Below are positions 37,301 to 45,778 of a stretch of DNA of 64,000 nt, in pieces; position 1 is the first letter of the stretch; each line of letters begins with the position of its first letter. The notes under the pieces were generated by a model, which made no database searches, was not told the origin of the DNA, and saw only the letters and a list, made by a program, of their open reading frames with translations. A program made the translations under genes and the position numbers. The stretch comes from Gordonia sp. SID5947. GTDB taxonomy: Bacteria > Actinomycetota > Actinomycetes > Mycobacteriales > Mycobacteriaceae. Location of the stretch: the NCBI RefSeq assembly GCF_009862785.1, contig NZ_WWHU01000001.1, positions 3,534,001 to 3,598,000 of the forward strand. Direction: 5' to 3'.

Positions 37301-40300
37301 CCACCGTCGTCGACGAACTCGACGGCGCCCCCTGCCTGCTCGTCCGCTGCCCCGGCACCCTCACCCGCGCCCCGAAGGCGCAGAACTTCTACCGCCGGCT
37401 CTACGACAGCTCCGAGATGAAGCGCGTCGTCGCCCGCGAACACACCTCGCTGCTGCCCACCGCGACGCGGCTCGGGTACGAGACCGCGTTCAAACGCGGC
37501 GGCACCGACCCGCAGACCCCCAACGTCCTCGTCGCCACCCCCACCCTGGAGATGGGCATCGACATCGGTGACCTGTCCACGGTGATGCTCGGGTCGCTGC
37601 CGCGGACCGTGTCGTCATACCTGCAGCGGGTCGGTCGCGCCGGTCGCCTCACCGGCAACTCGCTGGTCCTCGCGTTCGTCCGCGGGCGCGGCGAGCACCT
37701 GCCCAAGCTGTACGACCCCACCTCGGTGATCCAGGGCGACGTCCGGCCGCCCGCGACGTTCCTCACCGCCGAGGAGATCCTGCAGCGCCAGTACGTCGCG
37801 CACGTGATCGACCGGCTCGCCCGCGACCCGGGCACCGTCGCGCCCCGCGGCGCCCGCGCCGTGCTCGGCAGCTTCGACCCGGGTAGCTGGATGGCCGACC
37901 TCCTCACCGCCGTCGGCACCGACCCCGACGTCCTCGTCGACGGGTTCCTCGCGCAGTTCGACGATGTCCTCGACGAGCACACACGGGACTCGTTGCGCGC
38001 CTGGGCAACCCCCGGCGACGACGGCGTACCCAGCGCGCTCGTCACCGACCTGCAGGAGGCCGTGCACCGCTGGAACCGCGACCTCACCGAGCTCACCGCC
38101 CGCCGCGCCGCCGTCGAAGCCGAGATGCCGGAGTTCGAACGCCGAGCGTCGTCCCCCGCCGCCACCGACGACGACCTCCGGGACCTCCGCACCGCGAAGG
38201 GTTCACTGCGGCTGCTCGGCGGGCAGATCCACGACCTCACCGACGACTACTGGATCAGTGTACTCGAACGCTACGGCGTGCTGCCCAACTACACCCTGCT
38301 CGACGACTCCGTCACCCTCGACGTCGGCGTCACCTGGATCGACCCCGACACCAACCAGTACATGGGCGAGGCCACCAGCTACCAGCGCGGCTCCCGCGTC
38401 GCGCTCACCGAACTCGCGCCCGGCGCCACCTTCTACGCGCAGGGTCTCGCCGCGCGGATCGACGCCGTCGACCTCGGCGCCGGCGAATCCAACATCCACA
38501 CATGGCGGCTCTGCCCGCAGTGCGGGTGGGCGGGCATCACCCTCGCCGGCGAAGAACCGCCGACAGTGACCGCGTGCCCGCGCTGCGGCACCGGCGCCAT
38601 CGCCGACGTCAGCCAGCGGCTGCAGGTGGTCGAGATGGCGCGAGTGTCCGCGGAGGTCCGCCGCGACGAGGCCTCCATCAACGACTCCCGCGACGAACGA
38701 CACAAGGAAGTGTTCACCGTGGTCACCGCGGCGGACGTGGATCCGCTCAACGTGGACCGAGCGTGGTTTGTTGGCGACCGTGAGTTTGGCGCTGAGTACT
38801 TGCGGCGCATGGATGTTCGCTGGCTGAACATGGGTCGTCGAACTTCGCAGGGTGGTACGCGCACTATCGCGGGACAGGAAACGACTACCGGGTTGTTCCG
38901 AGTGTGTTCGTCGTGCGGGCAGCTCGACCGCTCTGCCGGCCGCAACAGTCGCTACGAGCATCGCAGCTGGTGCCGACATCGCAACGCGGCGACCGAACAC
39001 GTTCGCGAGATCGCCCTCGCCCGGACATTGCGTACCCAGGGTGTTCTCCTGCACCTACCTCGTGCACTCGAGTACGACCCGTTTGCCCAGCCCAGCCTGA
39101 GTGCAGCAATTCTCCTGGGACTTCGCCAGGTCATCGGAGGCTCTCCTGAGCACCTGGATGCGGCAACGATCCCCGATGCTCTGCACGCACCGAGCCAGCA
39201 GGCACTTCTCATCCACGACACCGTGCCCGGAGGAACTGGCTACCTTGCCGAGTTCGCAGACCCGGCGAAAGTGTGGGCAGTCCTCGACGCCGCGCGAACC
39301 GTGGTGCGGGAGTGCGACTGCGCCGACCACGACAGGCTGGCGTGCCACAAGTGCCTCTTGCCCTTTTCTCCGCCGCACGAACTCGACAAGGTGTCCCGCA
39401 AGACCGCGGTGCGCACCCTCGATGACCTCCTCGGGGTCGACGGTGACGCTGATCCTGATCTGCAGGCGTGGCTCGCGGACGTCACTGAGGTTGCGCCGTC
39501 GCGGCCGGTAGGGGGAGAGGAATCGCCGCTGGAGAAGGAGTTCTACCTCGCCTTCGTCGAGCGGCTGCGAGCGATGGGTGCGACGGTGAAGGAAACACCG
39601 GGTACCTATGGTCCGTCTGCCACGATTGTGTTGCCGGGGAAGAAGATCCGCACGTGGAAGCTCACCCCGCAGGTTCATATGGTCAACTCCAAACCCGACT
39701 TTGAACTTGCCACCACTGACCCGGAGATTCCGAGAATCGCCATCTTCGCGGACGGCCGAAAGTTCCACGCTGTGCCGGGCTGCAACCGCGTCGCCGACGA
39801 CGCTGAGAAGCGAACAGTTCTGCGTGACAGTGGGTATCTCGTCTGGTCGTTTGGACACGAAGACCTGCAGCGATTCAGGGACAAAGCGGCACCCGTACCG
39901 CCGTGGTTCACCGAGCAAGCGGCGTCCAAGATCATGGCCGCCGGCAGCCTTCGACCCGCACTCGTGAAACATCTTTCGGCTGACCCCCTTACGACCCTGC
40001 TGTCGTTCATCACCGACCCCGACGTCGATGCCTGGGAGCAAGTGGGCCGATGGGTACCGATGATGTTCGTCGGAGGTGGCATACGCGCAAAGGGGAATGG
40101 CGACACGGTGGGTGCTCGCGCGCTCGATGTCCTCGACGGCAAGTCTCCGGACTTCGGCGACGGCGTGGACATGTGCTGGTCGTACGTGGAAGGACCGCTG
40201 GTCGCGACCGCGACGATGCGCCCCGGCACCCGGACCACCAATGCGGTCCTTGCACTCGACGACCGAGAGGATCGGCTCGAAGTCCTCGAGGGGCAAGCGT

Positions 40301-40695
40301 GGAAGGAGTGGCTGCGACTATCCAATTGGCTGGGTTTGAGTAGCAACCATCGGATCACGACTCGAAGCCTGCTCGAAGCCAATGCCAGTGCGCCGGCCGC
40401 GACACCAACGTCTGCTGACCTGCCGCTTGCCTGGCGCGTCGTCTTCGAGGCGACGGTGTCGGATGCCGAGAAGCAGCTGGTGCTGGCCCTTGCTGCGGCG
40501 GGCGTTCCGACACCTGAACTGGGCTATGAGACCGACGAGGGCGGGGTAGTGGACTTTGCGTGGGAAGACCAGCGGATCGGTGTTTTGCTGGAATCGGATG
40601 ACGACACCGCTCATACGATGTCGAATGCGGGGTGGACGATGTGCCCACCGGATGCCGAAGCGATCGCAGCTGCGATAAGGAACGGGGTGTCGTAA
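34321..40695 (+). CDS. 2124-aa DEAD-type helicase, DUF1998 and nuclease-like domain
   Basis: Walker A (TGTGSGKT) is at residues 105-112 and the DEFH box near 236. The second motor has EMGIDIGDLSTVML followed by QRVGRAGR near 1100. CxxC zinc pairs flank residue 1400. The DUF1998 Cys cluster (CDCADHDRLACHKC) is near 1666. Residues about 1734-1853 look like a Vsr/PD-(D/E)xK nuclease (LEKEFYLAFVERL, KPDFELATTD, then IAIFADGRKFH and a DSGYLVW strand). The last 91 residues are shared with the next protein. The helicase plus DUF1998 pairing makes it a plausible fused DrmA-DrmB for the DISARM-like genes upstream. Codon use changes near 38750. Confidence 0.75.
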   Translation: MGVLLPTLQANHLREGLTDYLATTFALTDPDAQGALSDFVGHPDTGMFKGPYVRLRLPFAPAGGNWGMHLDWWPMGFIPYGHQAAAFERLSTKFQKRPQPTLVTTGTGSGKTEAFLYPILDHVLRAKAAGVTGMKALILYPMNALANDQAERLAQLITTWPELSGISAGLYTGEQSTGGRTKVTDEGLITDRSLMHAAPPDILLTNYKMLDHLLLHPGRADIWRLSADSLQYVVLDEFHTYDGAQGTDVAMLLRRLGLTVKAHWTEGSPVTNEDRVRPLGRITPVATSATLGSKAEPTAMLGFAHTVFGEQFDADAVIGETRLTAAEWLADRDTALDRLYRPIAPSVTDAAERLDHFAVGSPGNAALTAAVLAELFERAEVFERTELFAATDDLDTDRRLTPTDLRHLDPVEQLQLLKGHPLLARLLDHAVDATSLADLAHALFDTPATERDTRRMHAAQQRFLDYLFAALSHLRAEVGRAALNVDVHLWIRELSRIDRAIATGTSYRWSDDGVHEDSDVMHLPALYCRHCGRSGWGARLAPTGHTLDVTDESIRADHAAGASRFRALISAPAEALLTATRPDEQIEGLRWFRIDDREITDTAPDPDGTEQLEGKVLPVLVLVGENEEENSKNDMCPACGAADGIRFLGSAVATQLSVTLSNLFGDARLDADEKKALMFTDSVQDAAHRAGFVQARSHTLSLRSTLRSAIGSSTLTLPELCEAVVARAGDDPARRYHLLAPDIVDHDEFAAFWNPDASTAARKKATIKVLRRLEFDVDMEFGLQSRLGRTLELTGSAVAEVDLGGAERPVRLGRAALNATEHQLALEAPAPAAITRWVRGTVERVRTRGAIHHPWLRKYVEKDANRRWVWGARPKGEGMPAFPKGRPAAAFPAIGSRSVPEGFDAITAASSWYARWASQCLGVSSFDGSFLARSLFSVLAEQRVLTAVLTESGLTAYGLPASAITVSAPTDDDLAAGRHLLVCSVCQTPTPGSATVVDELDGAPCLLVRCPGTLTRAPKAQNFYRRLYDSSEMKRVVAREHTSLLPTATRLGYETAFKRGGTDPQTPNVLVATPTLEMGIDIGDLSTVMLGSLPRTVSSYLQRVGRAGRLTGNSLVLAFVRGRGEHLPKLYDPTSVIQGDVRPPATFLTAEEILQRQYVAHVIDRLARDPGTVAPRGARAVLGSFDPGSWMADLLTAVGTDPDVLVDGFLAQFDDVLDEHTRDSLRAWATPGDDGVPSALVTDLQEAVHRWNRDLTELTARRAAVEAEMPEFERRASSPAATDDDLRDLRTAKGSLRLLGGQIHDLTDDYWISVLERYGVLPNYTLLDDSVTLDVGVTWIDPDTNQYMGEATSYQRGSRVALTELAPGATFYAQGLAARIDAVDLGAGESNIHTWRLCPQCGWAGITLAGEEPPTVTACPRCGTGAIADVSQRLQVVEMARVSAEVRRDEASINDSRDERHKEVFTVVTAADVDPLNVDRAWFVGDREFGAEYLRRMDVRWLNMGRRTSQGGTRTIAGQETTTGLFRVCSSCGQLDRSAGRNSRYEHRSWCRHRNAATEHVREIALARTLRTQGVLLHLPRALEYDPFAQPSLSAAILLGLRQVIGGSPEHLDAATIPDALHAPSQQALLIHDTVPGGTGYLAEFADPAKVWAVLDAARTVVRECDCADHDRLACHKCLLPFSPPHELDKVSRKTAVRTLDDLLGVDGDADPDLQAWLADVTEVAPSRPVGGEESPLEKEFYLAFVERLRAMGATVKETPGTYGPSATIVLPGKKIRTWKLTPQVHMVNSKPDFELATTDPEIPRIAIFADGRKFHAVPGCNRVADDAEKRTVLRDSGYLVWSFGHEDLQRFRDKAAPVPPWFTEQAASKIMAAGSLRPALVKHLSADPLTTLLSFITDPDVDAWEQVGRWVPMMFVGGGIRAKGNGDTVGARALDVLDGKSPDFGDGVDMCWSYVEGPLVATATMRPGTRTTNAVLALDDREDRLEVLEGQAWKEWLRLSNWLGLSSNHRITTRSLLEANASAPAATPTSADLPLAWRVVFEATVSDAEKQLVLALAAAGVPTPELGYETDEGGVVDFAWEDQRIGVLLESDDDTAHTMSNAGWTMCPPDAEAIAAAIRNGVS

Positions 40696-40735
40696 ATGGC
40701 CAACTTGGTCATCGCGTCGAATAGTGCGGCGCGCC
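40440..40735 (+). repeat. Duplicated segment, copy 1 (tail module plus next-gene start)
   Basis: Encodes the final ~85 residues of the 2124-aa protein, its stop, and the start of the following stub frame. It matches 43256-43551 in protein sequence, and at DNA level most clearly across the stop codon (TGGTCATCGCGTCGAA in both). Key shared residues are EKQ, ETDEG, VVDFAW, DDDTA and PPDA. Confidence 0.85.
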
Positions 40736-40761
40736 TGGTCTTAGGGGGGCGTGAACAGTGA
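40696..40761 (+). pseudogene. 21-codon stub of the RelE-UvrD gene
   Basis: ATG at 40696 begins MANLVIASNSAAR and stops at TGA 40759-40761. The intact RelE-UvrD gene at 43512 begins MANLVIASNTKAM. The stub therefore marks where that gene used to start, directly behind the 2124-aa helicase. Its stop overlaps the GTG start of the DUF262 gene, which might now use it for translational coupling. Confidence 0.75.
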
Positions 40762-43511
40762 AGGGCAGTATCAGGCGGATCACGGAGTTGTTTGACGGAA
40801 ACAGCAAGCACCTGCTGATCCCCGTGTACCAGCGCAACTATGACTGGAAGCTCAAGCACTGCGCTCGGCTGTTCGACGACCTGGTCGACATCGTCGGTCA
40901 GGACCGCGAAACGCACTTCTTCGGCGCCATCGTCGGGCATCCGGAGGACTCGTTCACGTACGTCGTGATCGACGGTCAGCAGCGGCTAACCACCAGCAGC
41001 CTGCTCATGCTGGCGCTGGTTCACTCGCTCGAAGACGGCACCGTCACCTCGAAGGACTCCAACCTGGCCGCGAAGATCCGCGACAGCTACCTCGTCCTCA
41101 AGGACAAGCATGCGGCCGTCAAGTTCAAGCTCAAGCCGGTCAAGAACGACAACGACGCCTACAGTCGCCTGCTGCGCGGCGACACTCCGATCGAGTCGTC
41201 CACCGTCACCGCCAACTACCGGTACTTCCGCGAGCGGATCGCCGGCGGTGAACTCGGCGGTGACCAGATCTGGAATGCCATCTTCCGCCTACAGGTGATG
41301 GCGCTCGACCTGGAAAAGCAGGACGATCCCCAACGGATCTTCGAGAGCATCAACTCCACCGGCCTCGAGCTCAGCGAAGCCGACAAGATCCGCAACGTGG
41401 TGCTCATGCACGAACAGAGCCACGACCAGGAAGACCTGTACGAGAACTACTGGAACCGCATCGAGAAGGCGGTCGAGTACCGCACCGACTGGTTCATCCG
41501 GTTCTATCTGATCTCCAAGACAGGCAAGACGCCACGGCAAGACGCCGTGTACGAGGCGTTCCGCGAGTATCAGAGCAACAGCAAGGCGAGCACCCGCGAC
41601 ATCCTCGCGGAGATGCGCGACTACGCCGAGTACAGCCGCGAGCTCAACACCGCCAGCACCGGCATTGCGGCCGCAGACAAGCGACTGCGGCGCTTCAACA
41701 TGGTGAAGCACGACGTGACGCTTCCACTGACCATGCCACTGCTCGGCGAGGTGAAGGCCGGGACGGTGTCTGCCGAGGACTTCACCCAGGTGATGGTCAT
41801 TCTCGACTCCTACCTGTTCCGGCGCTTCATCAGCGGTGTCCTGACCAGTGCCCTGAACAAGATCTTCGCCACCCTGTACTCCGAGGTTCATCGACTCCGC
41901 GGCGAGGGCGACCGGTTCTCGGATGTGCTGGCGTACTCGCTGCGACGACGGACTGCATCCGGCAGGTTCCCCACCGACGACGAATTCAAGGAATCGTTCA
42001 CGACCCGGAACCTGTACAACATCAAGGGCGAGAACCGCAGCTACCTGTTCGAGTGCCTCGAGAACAACTGGTCGAACGACACCCACGACATCGCGAAGGC
42101 CCTGGAGAGTCAGTCGATCAGCATTGAGCACATCATGCCGCAAACGCTCACCCCGGCATGGCGGAACGATCTCGGTGACAATGCCGAAGACATTCACGCC
42201 ACCTGGTGTAACCGCATCGGCAATCTCACTGTCACGGGCTACAACTCCAGCTACTCGAACTCCACGTTCTCGAGCAAGAAGAAGCGCGATAACGGGTTCG
42301 ACGCCTCCCCGTATCGTCTCAATGCGCTTCTGAAGAGCTCCGACGTCTGGAGTGTGGCGCAGTTGGAGGAACGGACCAAGGCGTTGACAGCCATCGCGTT
42401 GAAGTACTGGCCACTGCCGTCCACCCAATTCGAGCCGTACGTGCCGCCACTGCCCACGATGCCGATGGGCGACGACGAGTCGTTCACCAACCGCACGGTC
42501 GTTTCGTTCGAGTTCGGCGACACCCGTAAGACGGTCGCCAGCTGGAAGGACGCCTTCCTGGACGTGATCCGAATCCTCGTCGACGACCGCCGCGAGGAGG
42601 TCTTCGCATACGCCGCAGAATCCAACGACCTCGCGGTCGTCGACGATTCGCATGAGGTGTCGTCGAGTGAATCCCTGGTCATTCCAGGACTGACCGTGAT
42701 GACGGCAACCTCCACTCGCTCGAAGCTGACGGTCCTGCGAAAGATGTTCGACCACCTCGAGATCGACACCGACGACCTGGTCTTCACCCTCCGCAATACC
42801 GACACCGTCGAGCCCGAGGACACCGTGGTCGAACCCGGTCCGTATGCGGAGCTGACGAAGTTCCTGCCAGAAGTAGAAGGACTATCGTCCGCGTCGTCCA
42901 CCGAGGAAGACACACGACCGCTGCGTGACGAATTCACCTCGGCGTTCGCCGCGTTCACTGTCACGAACCTCCAGACCGCGCTTCCCGGCAAGAACCTCCC
43001 CGACCTCGAAACCGAGGGTTTTATCGGAACGGCAACGGCCGAGGACGTTCTCGCCGCACTGAGCATGATGTTCCAGGTCGAGGGACTGATGCCCCAGTTC
43101 CATCGCCTGATCACCTCCGGAATCGTCGCGCGGTGGCTGACGGTGCTGGCATCGAACTCGCCGGAGTTCAGTGACCGCGGCCCCGCCCCCACGAGCGCGG
43201 GCAGCGTCGACACCGGCATTGCGGCCGCGCTGGCGCTCAGCCCGCAGTGGCAGGCGCTGTTCGACGACACCGTCTCCGACGTCGAGAAGCAGTTCGTGGT
43301 CGCGCTCGCCGCAACAGGGTTGCCGGTGCCGACGGTGGGCCACGAGACCGACGAGGGCGACGTCGTGGATTTCGCGTGGCCCGACAGCTGCGTCGGGGTG
43401 CTTCTCGACCCTGATGACGACACGGCAAACACGTTGACTCTCGCGGGTTGGACGCTGTGCCCGCCCGACGCCGCACAGATCGTGGCAGCGTTGCAGAACG
43501 GAGTGATCTAA
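40758..43511 (+). CDS. DUF262/DUF1524 protein, GmrSD-like type IV restriction
   Basis: A 917-aa protein from GTG 40758. The DUF262 part has IPVYQRNYDW (residues 21-30), DGQQRLTT (72-79, ParB-like nucleotide-binding loop) and IFESINSTGLELSEADKIRN. The DUF1524 His-Me nuclease is near 454-500 (SIEHIMPQTL, then a NRIGNLTVTGYNSSYSN segment). This is the fused GmrS-GmrD layout that cuts glucosylated-hydroxymethylcytosine or other modified DNA. The linker is acidic. Residues 827-917 are the island's shared tail module. Its stop abuts the GTG of the RelE-UvrD gene. Confidence 0.85.
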   Translation: MKGSIRRITELFDGNSKHLLIPVYQRNYDWKLKHCARLFDDLVDIVGQDRETHFFGAIVGHPEDSFTYVVIDGQQRLTTSSLLMLALVHSLEDGTVTSKDSNLAAKIRDSYLVLKDKHAAVKFKLKPVKNDNDAYSRLLRGDTPIESSTVTANYRYFRERIAGGELGGDQIWNAIFRLQVMALDLEKQDDPQRIFESINSTGLELSEADKIRNVVLMHEQSHDQEDLYENYWNRIEKAVEYRTDWFIRFYLISKTGKTPRQDAVYEAFREYQSNSKASTRDILAEMRDYAEYSRELNTASTGIAAADKRLRRFNMVKHDVTLPLTMPLLGEVKAGTVSAEDFTQVMVILDSYLFRRFISGVLTSALNKIFATLYSEVHRLRGEGDRFSDVLAYSLRRRTASGRFPTDDEFKESFTTRNLYNIKGENRSYLFECLENNWSNDTHDIAKALESQSISIEHIMPQTLTPAWRNDLGDNAEDIHATWCNRIGNLTVTGYNSSYSNSTFSSKKKRDNGFDASPYRLNALLKSSDVWSVAQLEERTKALTAIALKYWPLPSTQFEPYVPPLPTMPMGDDESFTNRTVVSFEFGDTRKTVASWKDAFLDVIRILVDDRREEVFAYAAESNDLAVVDDSHEVSSSESLVIPGLTVMTATSTRSKLTVLRKMFDHLEIDTDDLVFTLRNTDTVEPEDTVVEPGPYAELTKFLPEVEGLSSASSTEEDTRPLRDEFTSAFAAFTVTNLQTALPGKNLPDLETEGFIGTATAEDVLAALSMMFQVEGLMPQFHRLITSGIVARWLTVLASNSPEFSDRGPAPTSAGSVDTGIAAALALSPQWQALFDDTVSDVEKQFVVALAATGLPVPTVGHETDEGDVVDFAWPDSCVGVLLDPDDDTANTLTLAGWTLCPPDAAQIVAALQNGVI

Positions 43512-43551
43512 GTGGCGAATCTGGTCATCGCGTCGAACACGAAGGCGATGA
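43256..43551 (+). repeat. Duplicated segment, copy 2 (tail module plus RelE-UvrD start)
   Basis: Encodes the end of the DUF262 protein and the first codons of the RelE-UvrD gene. It matches 40440-40735 in order, length and sequence across the gene boundary. Confidence 0.85.
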
Positions 43552-45752
43552 AGAAGCTCGACAAGACCATCAAAGACAAGGTCTGGGCCTTCATCGAGAA
43601 ACTGTCGGCCGATCACACCGCTGCCGGCCTTCACATCGAGCCGCTGAACGGAGCCGTTGATCCGCGAGTCCGCACCGGACGAGTGGACCTGAACTTCCGC
43701 GCGATTCTGTTCAAAGTCGACGACAAGCTCGGTGACGATCCCACGTTCATCTACATGGGGACGTGGCCGCACGACGAGGCCAACAAGCTGGCCGAACGAT
43801 CGCAGCTTCGGGTCAACCCGATCAACGGTGTGCTCGAAGGAATTATTGGCGAGCTCGACGGCGACGACGACCGCAAGAAGCGAACCGTCGTCCCCGATCC
43901 GCGCGGAGAACTCGACCGGCGCGTGCGGCCAGAATCCAAGCCCTACCTCGCTGAGCGGTTCAGCCTCGCCGACCTCACCGAGCGACTTGGCCTGGATACC
44001 GAGCTTGCTGAGCGGGCGCTCGCGGCGTCTAGCGAAGATGTACTCGTCGATATCGCCGCGAACGCGGTGGGTTGGCAGGGCAGCGCCCTCCTCGACCTCG
44101 CTACCGGACTGCATATCGACACGATCCGTGAGAAGCACGGCTTCACCGATGCGCCGGTAGACGACGACCTCGACGATGACGAGAAGATCCTCAAGGCGCT
44201 CGAACAGCCGGCCTCGAAGATGCAGTTCACCTTTGTCGAGGATGACGAGGAGCTTCGCAGGATCATCGAGGGTGGGGACTTTGCGGCGTGGCGAACCTTC
44301 CTCCACCCCGAACAGCGTAAGTATGTCGAGAAGGACTTCAGCGGTCCGTTCCGCCTTTCCGGTGGCGCGGGGACCGGGAAGACCGTGGTGGCAATTCACC
44401 GAGCGCGTCACCTCGCGAATGCCGATCCCACAGCACGAATCGTGTTGACGACGTACAACAGAACCCTCGCGGCCGACCTCAAGGCTGCGTTGCAGACGCT
44501 TGATCCGAATATCGGTCTCGCTGAGAGGCTCGGTGAGCCTGGTGTTTACGTGAGTGGAATCGATGCGTTGGGAAACGCTGTCCTCAATCATGCGGGCGAC
44601 ATCGGGGACGCGGCCGAGAACGTATTCGGTTACCGCGGTCCGGAACTGACACGCAGCCGGACCAACTCCGACAAGACCTGGCGGGACGTTGTGCAGTCGG
44701 TGAACAGCGGCTTGGATGGCAAGCTCGCGACACCTGCTTTCCTCGAGAATGAGTACGTTGCGGTGGTTCTCGCAAATCGGACAACGACGCTCGAGCAGTA
44801 CGCGAAGGTTCCTCGCCCGGGGCGCGGCGTCAGGCTTAGCCGGCCGCAGCGGATTGCAGTCTGGAAGCAGGTTGAGGCGTATCGGCGTCAGGAAAGAGTC
44901 GATGGAAGCTTGAGTTTCCCTGAGGTGCTTGCCCTGGCGGCCGAGCACCTGCGGCTGCGAGCAGAAGCTGGAGACGGCTACGTGGCCGACCACGTCCTCG
45001 TAGACGAGGCGCAGGATCTTCACGCGGCGCACTGGGCGCTGCTCCGGGCGCTCGTCGCGGAGGATCGTAACGACCTCTTCATCGCCGAGGACTCGCATCA
45101 GCGGATTTACGGCCAGCCAGTGGTGTTGTCGAAGTTCGGGATCAAAATTGTTGGCCGGGCTCGACGCCTCACGTTGAATTACCGCACCACCGCCCAGAAC
45201 TTGCACTTCGCAGTGAGCATCCTCTCAGGTGCCGAGTACAAGGACCTCGAGCAGGGCGAGGAGTCTACCGAGGAATACCGGTCTGCACGTCTGGGCCCAA
45301 ACCCGCGGCTGGTCGAGTGCAGTTCTCCGGCCGACGAACTCGACAAGGTTGCTGACCTCGTCAAGGAGTGGATCAATGACGGCGTCGATAAGTCCACTAT
45401 CGCCGTGCTGACTAGAGGCCAGAACGATCGGAGCCAGTTCGTGCGCGCGCTCGGCGAGCGCGACGTCGACGCACGCGCGCTCGACAACAATCCGGCGACA
45501 TCCGGACACGTGCAGGTGCTGACGATGCACCGGTCGAAGGGCATGGAGTTTTCGCGGGTTGTTCTCGCAGGCGTCGATGCAGCGCACGTGCCCTCCGCGG
45601 CTACGTTGCGCTCGGTGCCAGAGGAGGAACAGGCCGAGGCGTTGCTGCGTGAGCGGTCTCTGCTCTACGTCGCTGCATCGAGGGCGCGAGACGAGTTGGT
45701 CGTGACATGGAGTGGGGCGAGATCTGAGCTGTTGGCTGCGGATGTGAGCTAA
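43512..45752 (+). CDS. UvrD-type helicase with N-terminal RelE-like domain
   Basis: A 746-aa protein from GTG 43512. Residues 1-95 (NLVIASNTKAMKKLDKTIKDKV, GLHIEPLNG, RVDLNFRAILFKV, FIYMGTWPHDEA) have the RelE/ParE toxin layout. A helical linker follows. The SF1 helicase motifs are SGGAGTGKT (Walker A, about 285), VLVDEAQDL, LTLNYRTT, LTMHRSKGMEF and LLYVAASRARDELVV. Helicases with RelE-like N-termini are known in defence settings, but their action is unclear; the toxin-like domain may cut RNA or only mediate binding. It has no separate antitoxin gene next to it. Confidence 0.8.
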   Translation: MANLVIASNTKAMKKLDKTIKDKVWAFIEKLSADHTAAGLHIEPLNGAVDPRVRTGRVDLNFRAILFKVDDKLGDDPTFIYMGTWPHDEANKLAERSQLRVNPINGVLEGIIGELDGDDDRKKRTVVPDPRGELDRRVRPESKPYLAERFSLADLTERLGLDTELAERALAASSEDVLVDIAANAVGWQGSALLDLATGLHIDTIREKHGFTDAPVDDDLDDDEKILKALEQPASKMQFTFVEDDEELRRIIEGGDFAAWRTFLHPEQRKYVEKDFSGPFRLSGGAGTGKTVVAIHRARHLANADPTARIVLTTYNRTLAADLKAALQTLDPNIGLAERLGEPGVYVSGIDALGNAVLNHAGDIGDAAENVFGYRGPELTRSRTNSDKTWRDVVQSVNSGLDGKLATPAFLENEYVAVVLANRTTTLEQYAKVPRPGRGVRLSRPQRIAVWKQVEAYRRQERVDGSLSFPEVLALAAEHLRLRAEAGDGYVADHVLVDEAQDLHAAHWALLRALVAEDRNDLFIAEDSHQRIYGQPVVLSKFGIKIVGRARRLTLNYRTTAQNLHFAVSILSGAEYKDLEQGEESTEEYRSARLGPNPRLVECSSPADELDKVADLVKEWINDGVDKSTIAVLTRGQNDRSQFVRALGERDVDARALDNNPATSGHVQVLTMHRSKGMEFSRVVLAGVDAAHVPSAATLRSVPEEEQAEALLRERSLLYVAASRARDELVVTWSGARSELLAADVS

Positions 45753-45778
45753 CCGGTTGCAGGACTGAGGAGGAACGA

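Noticed and set aside
42882..45206. 774-residue minus-strand frame spanning two defence genes
   Set aside because: Lies opposite the DUF262 and RelE-UvrD genes; Arg/His/Val-rich low-information sequence.
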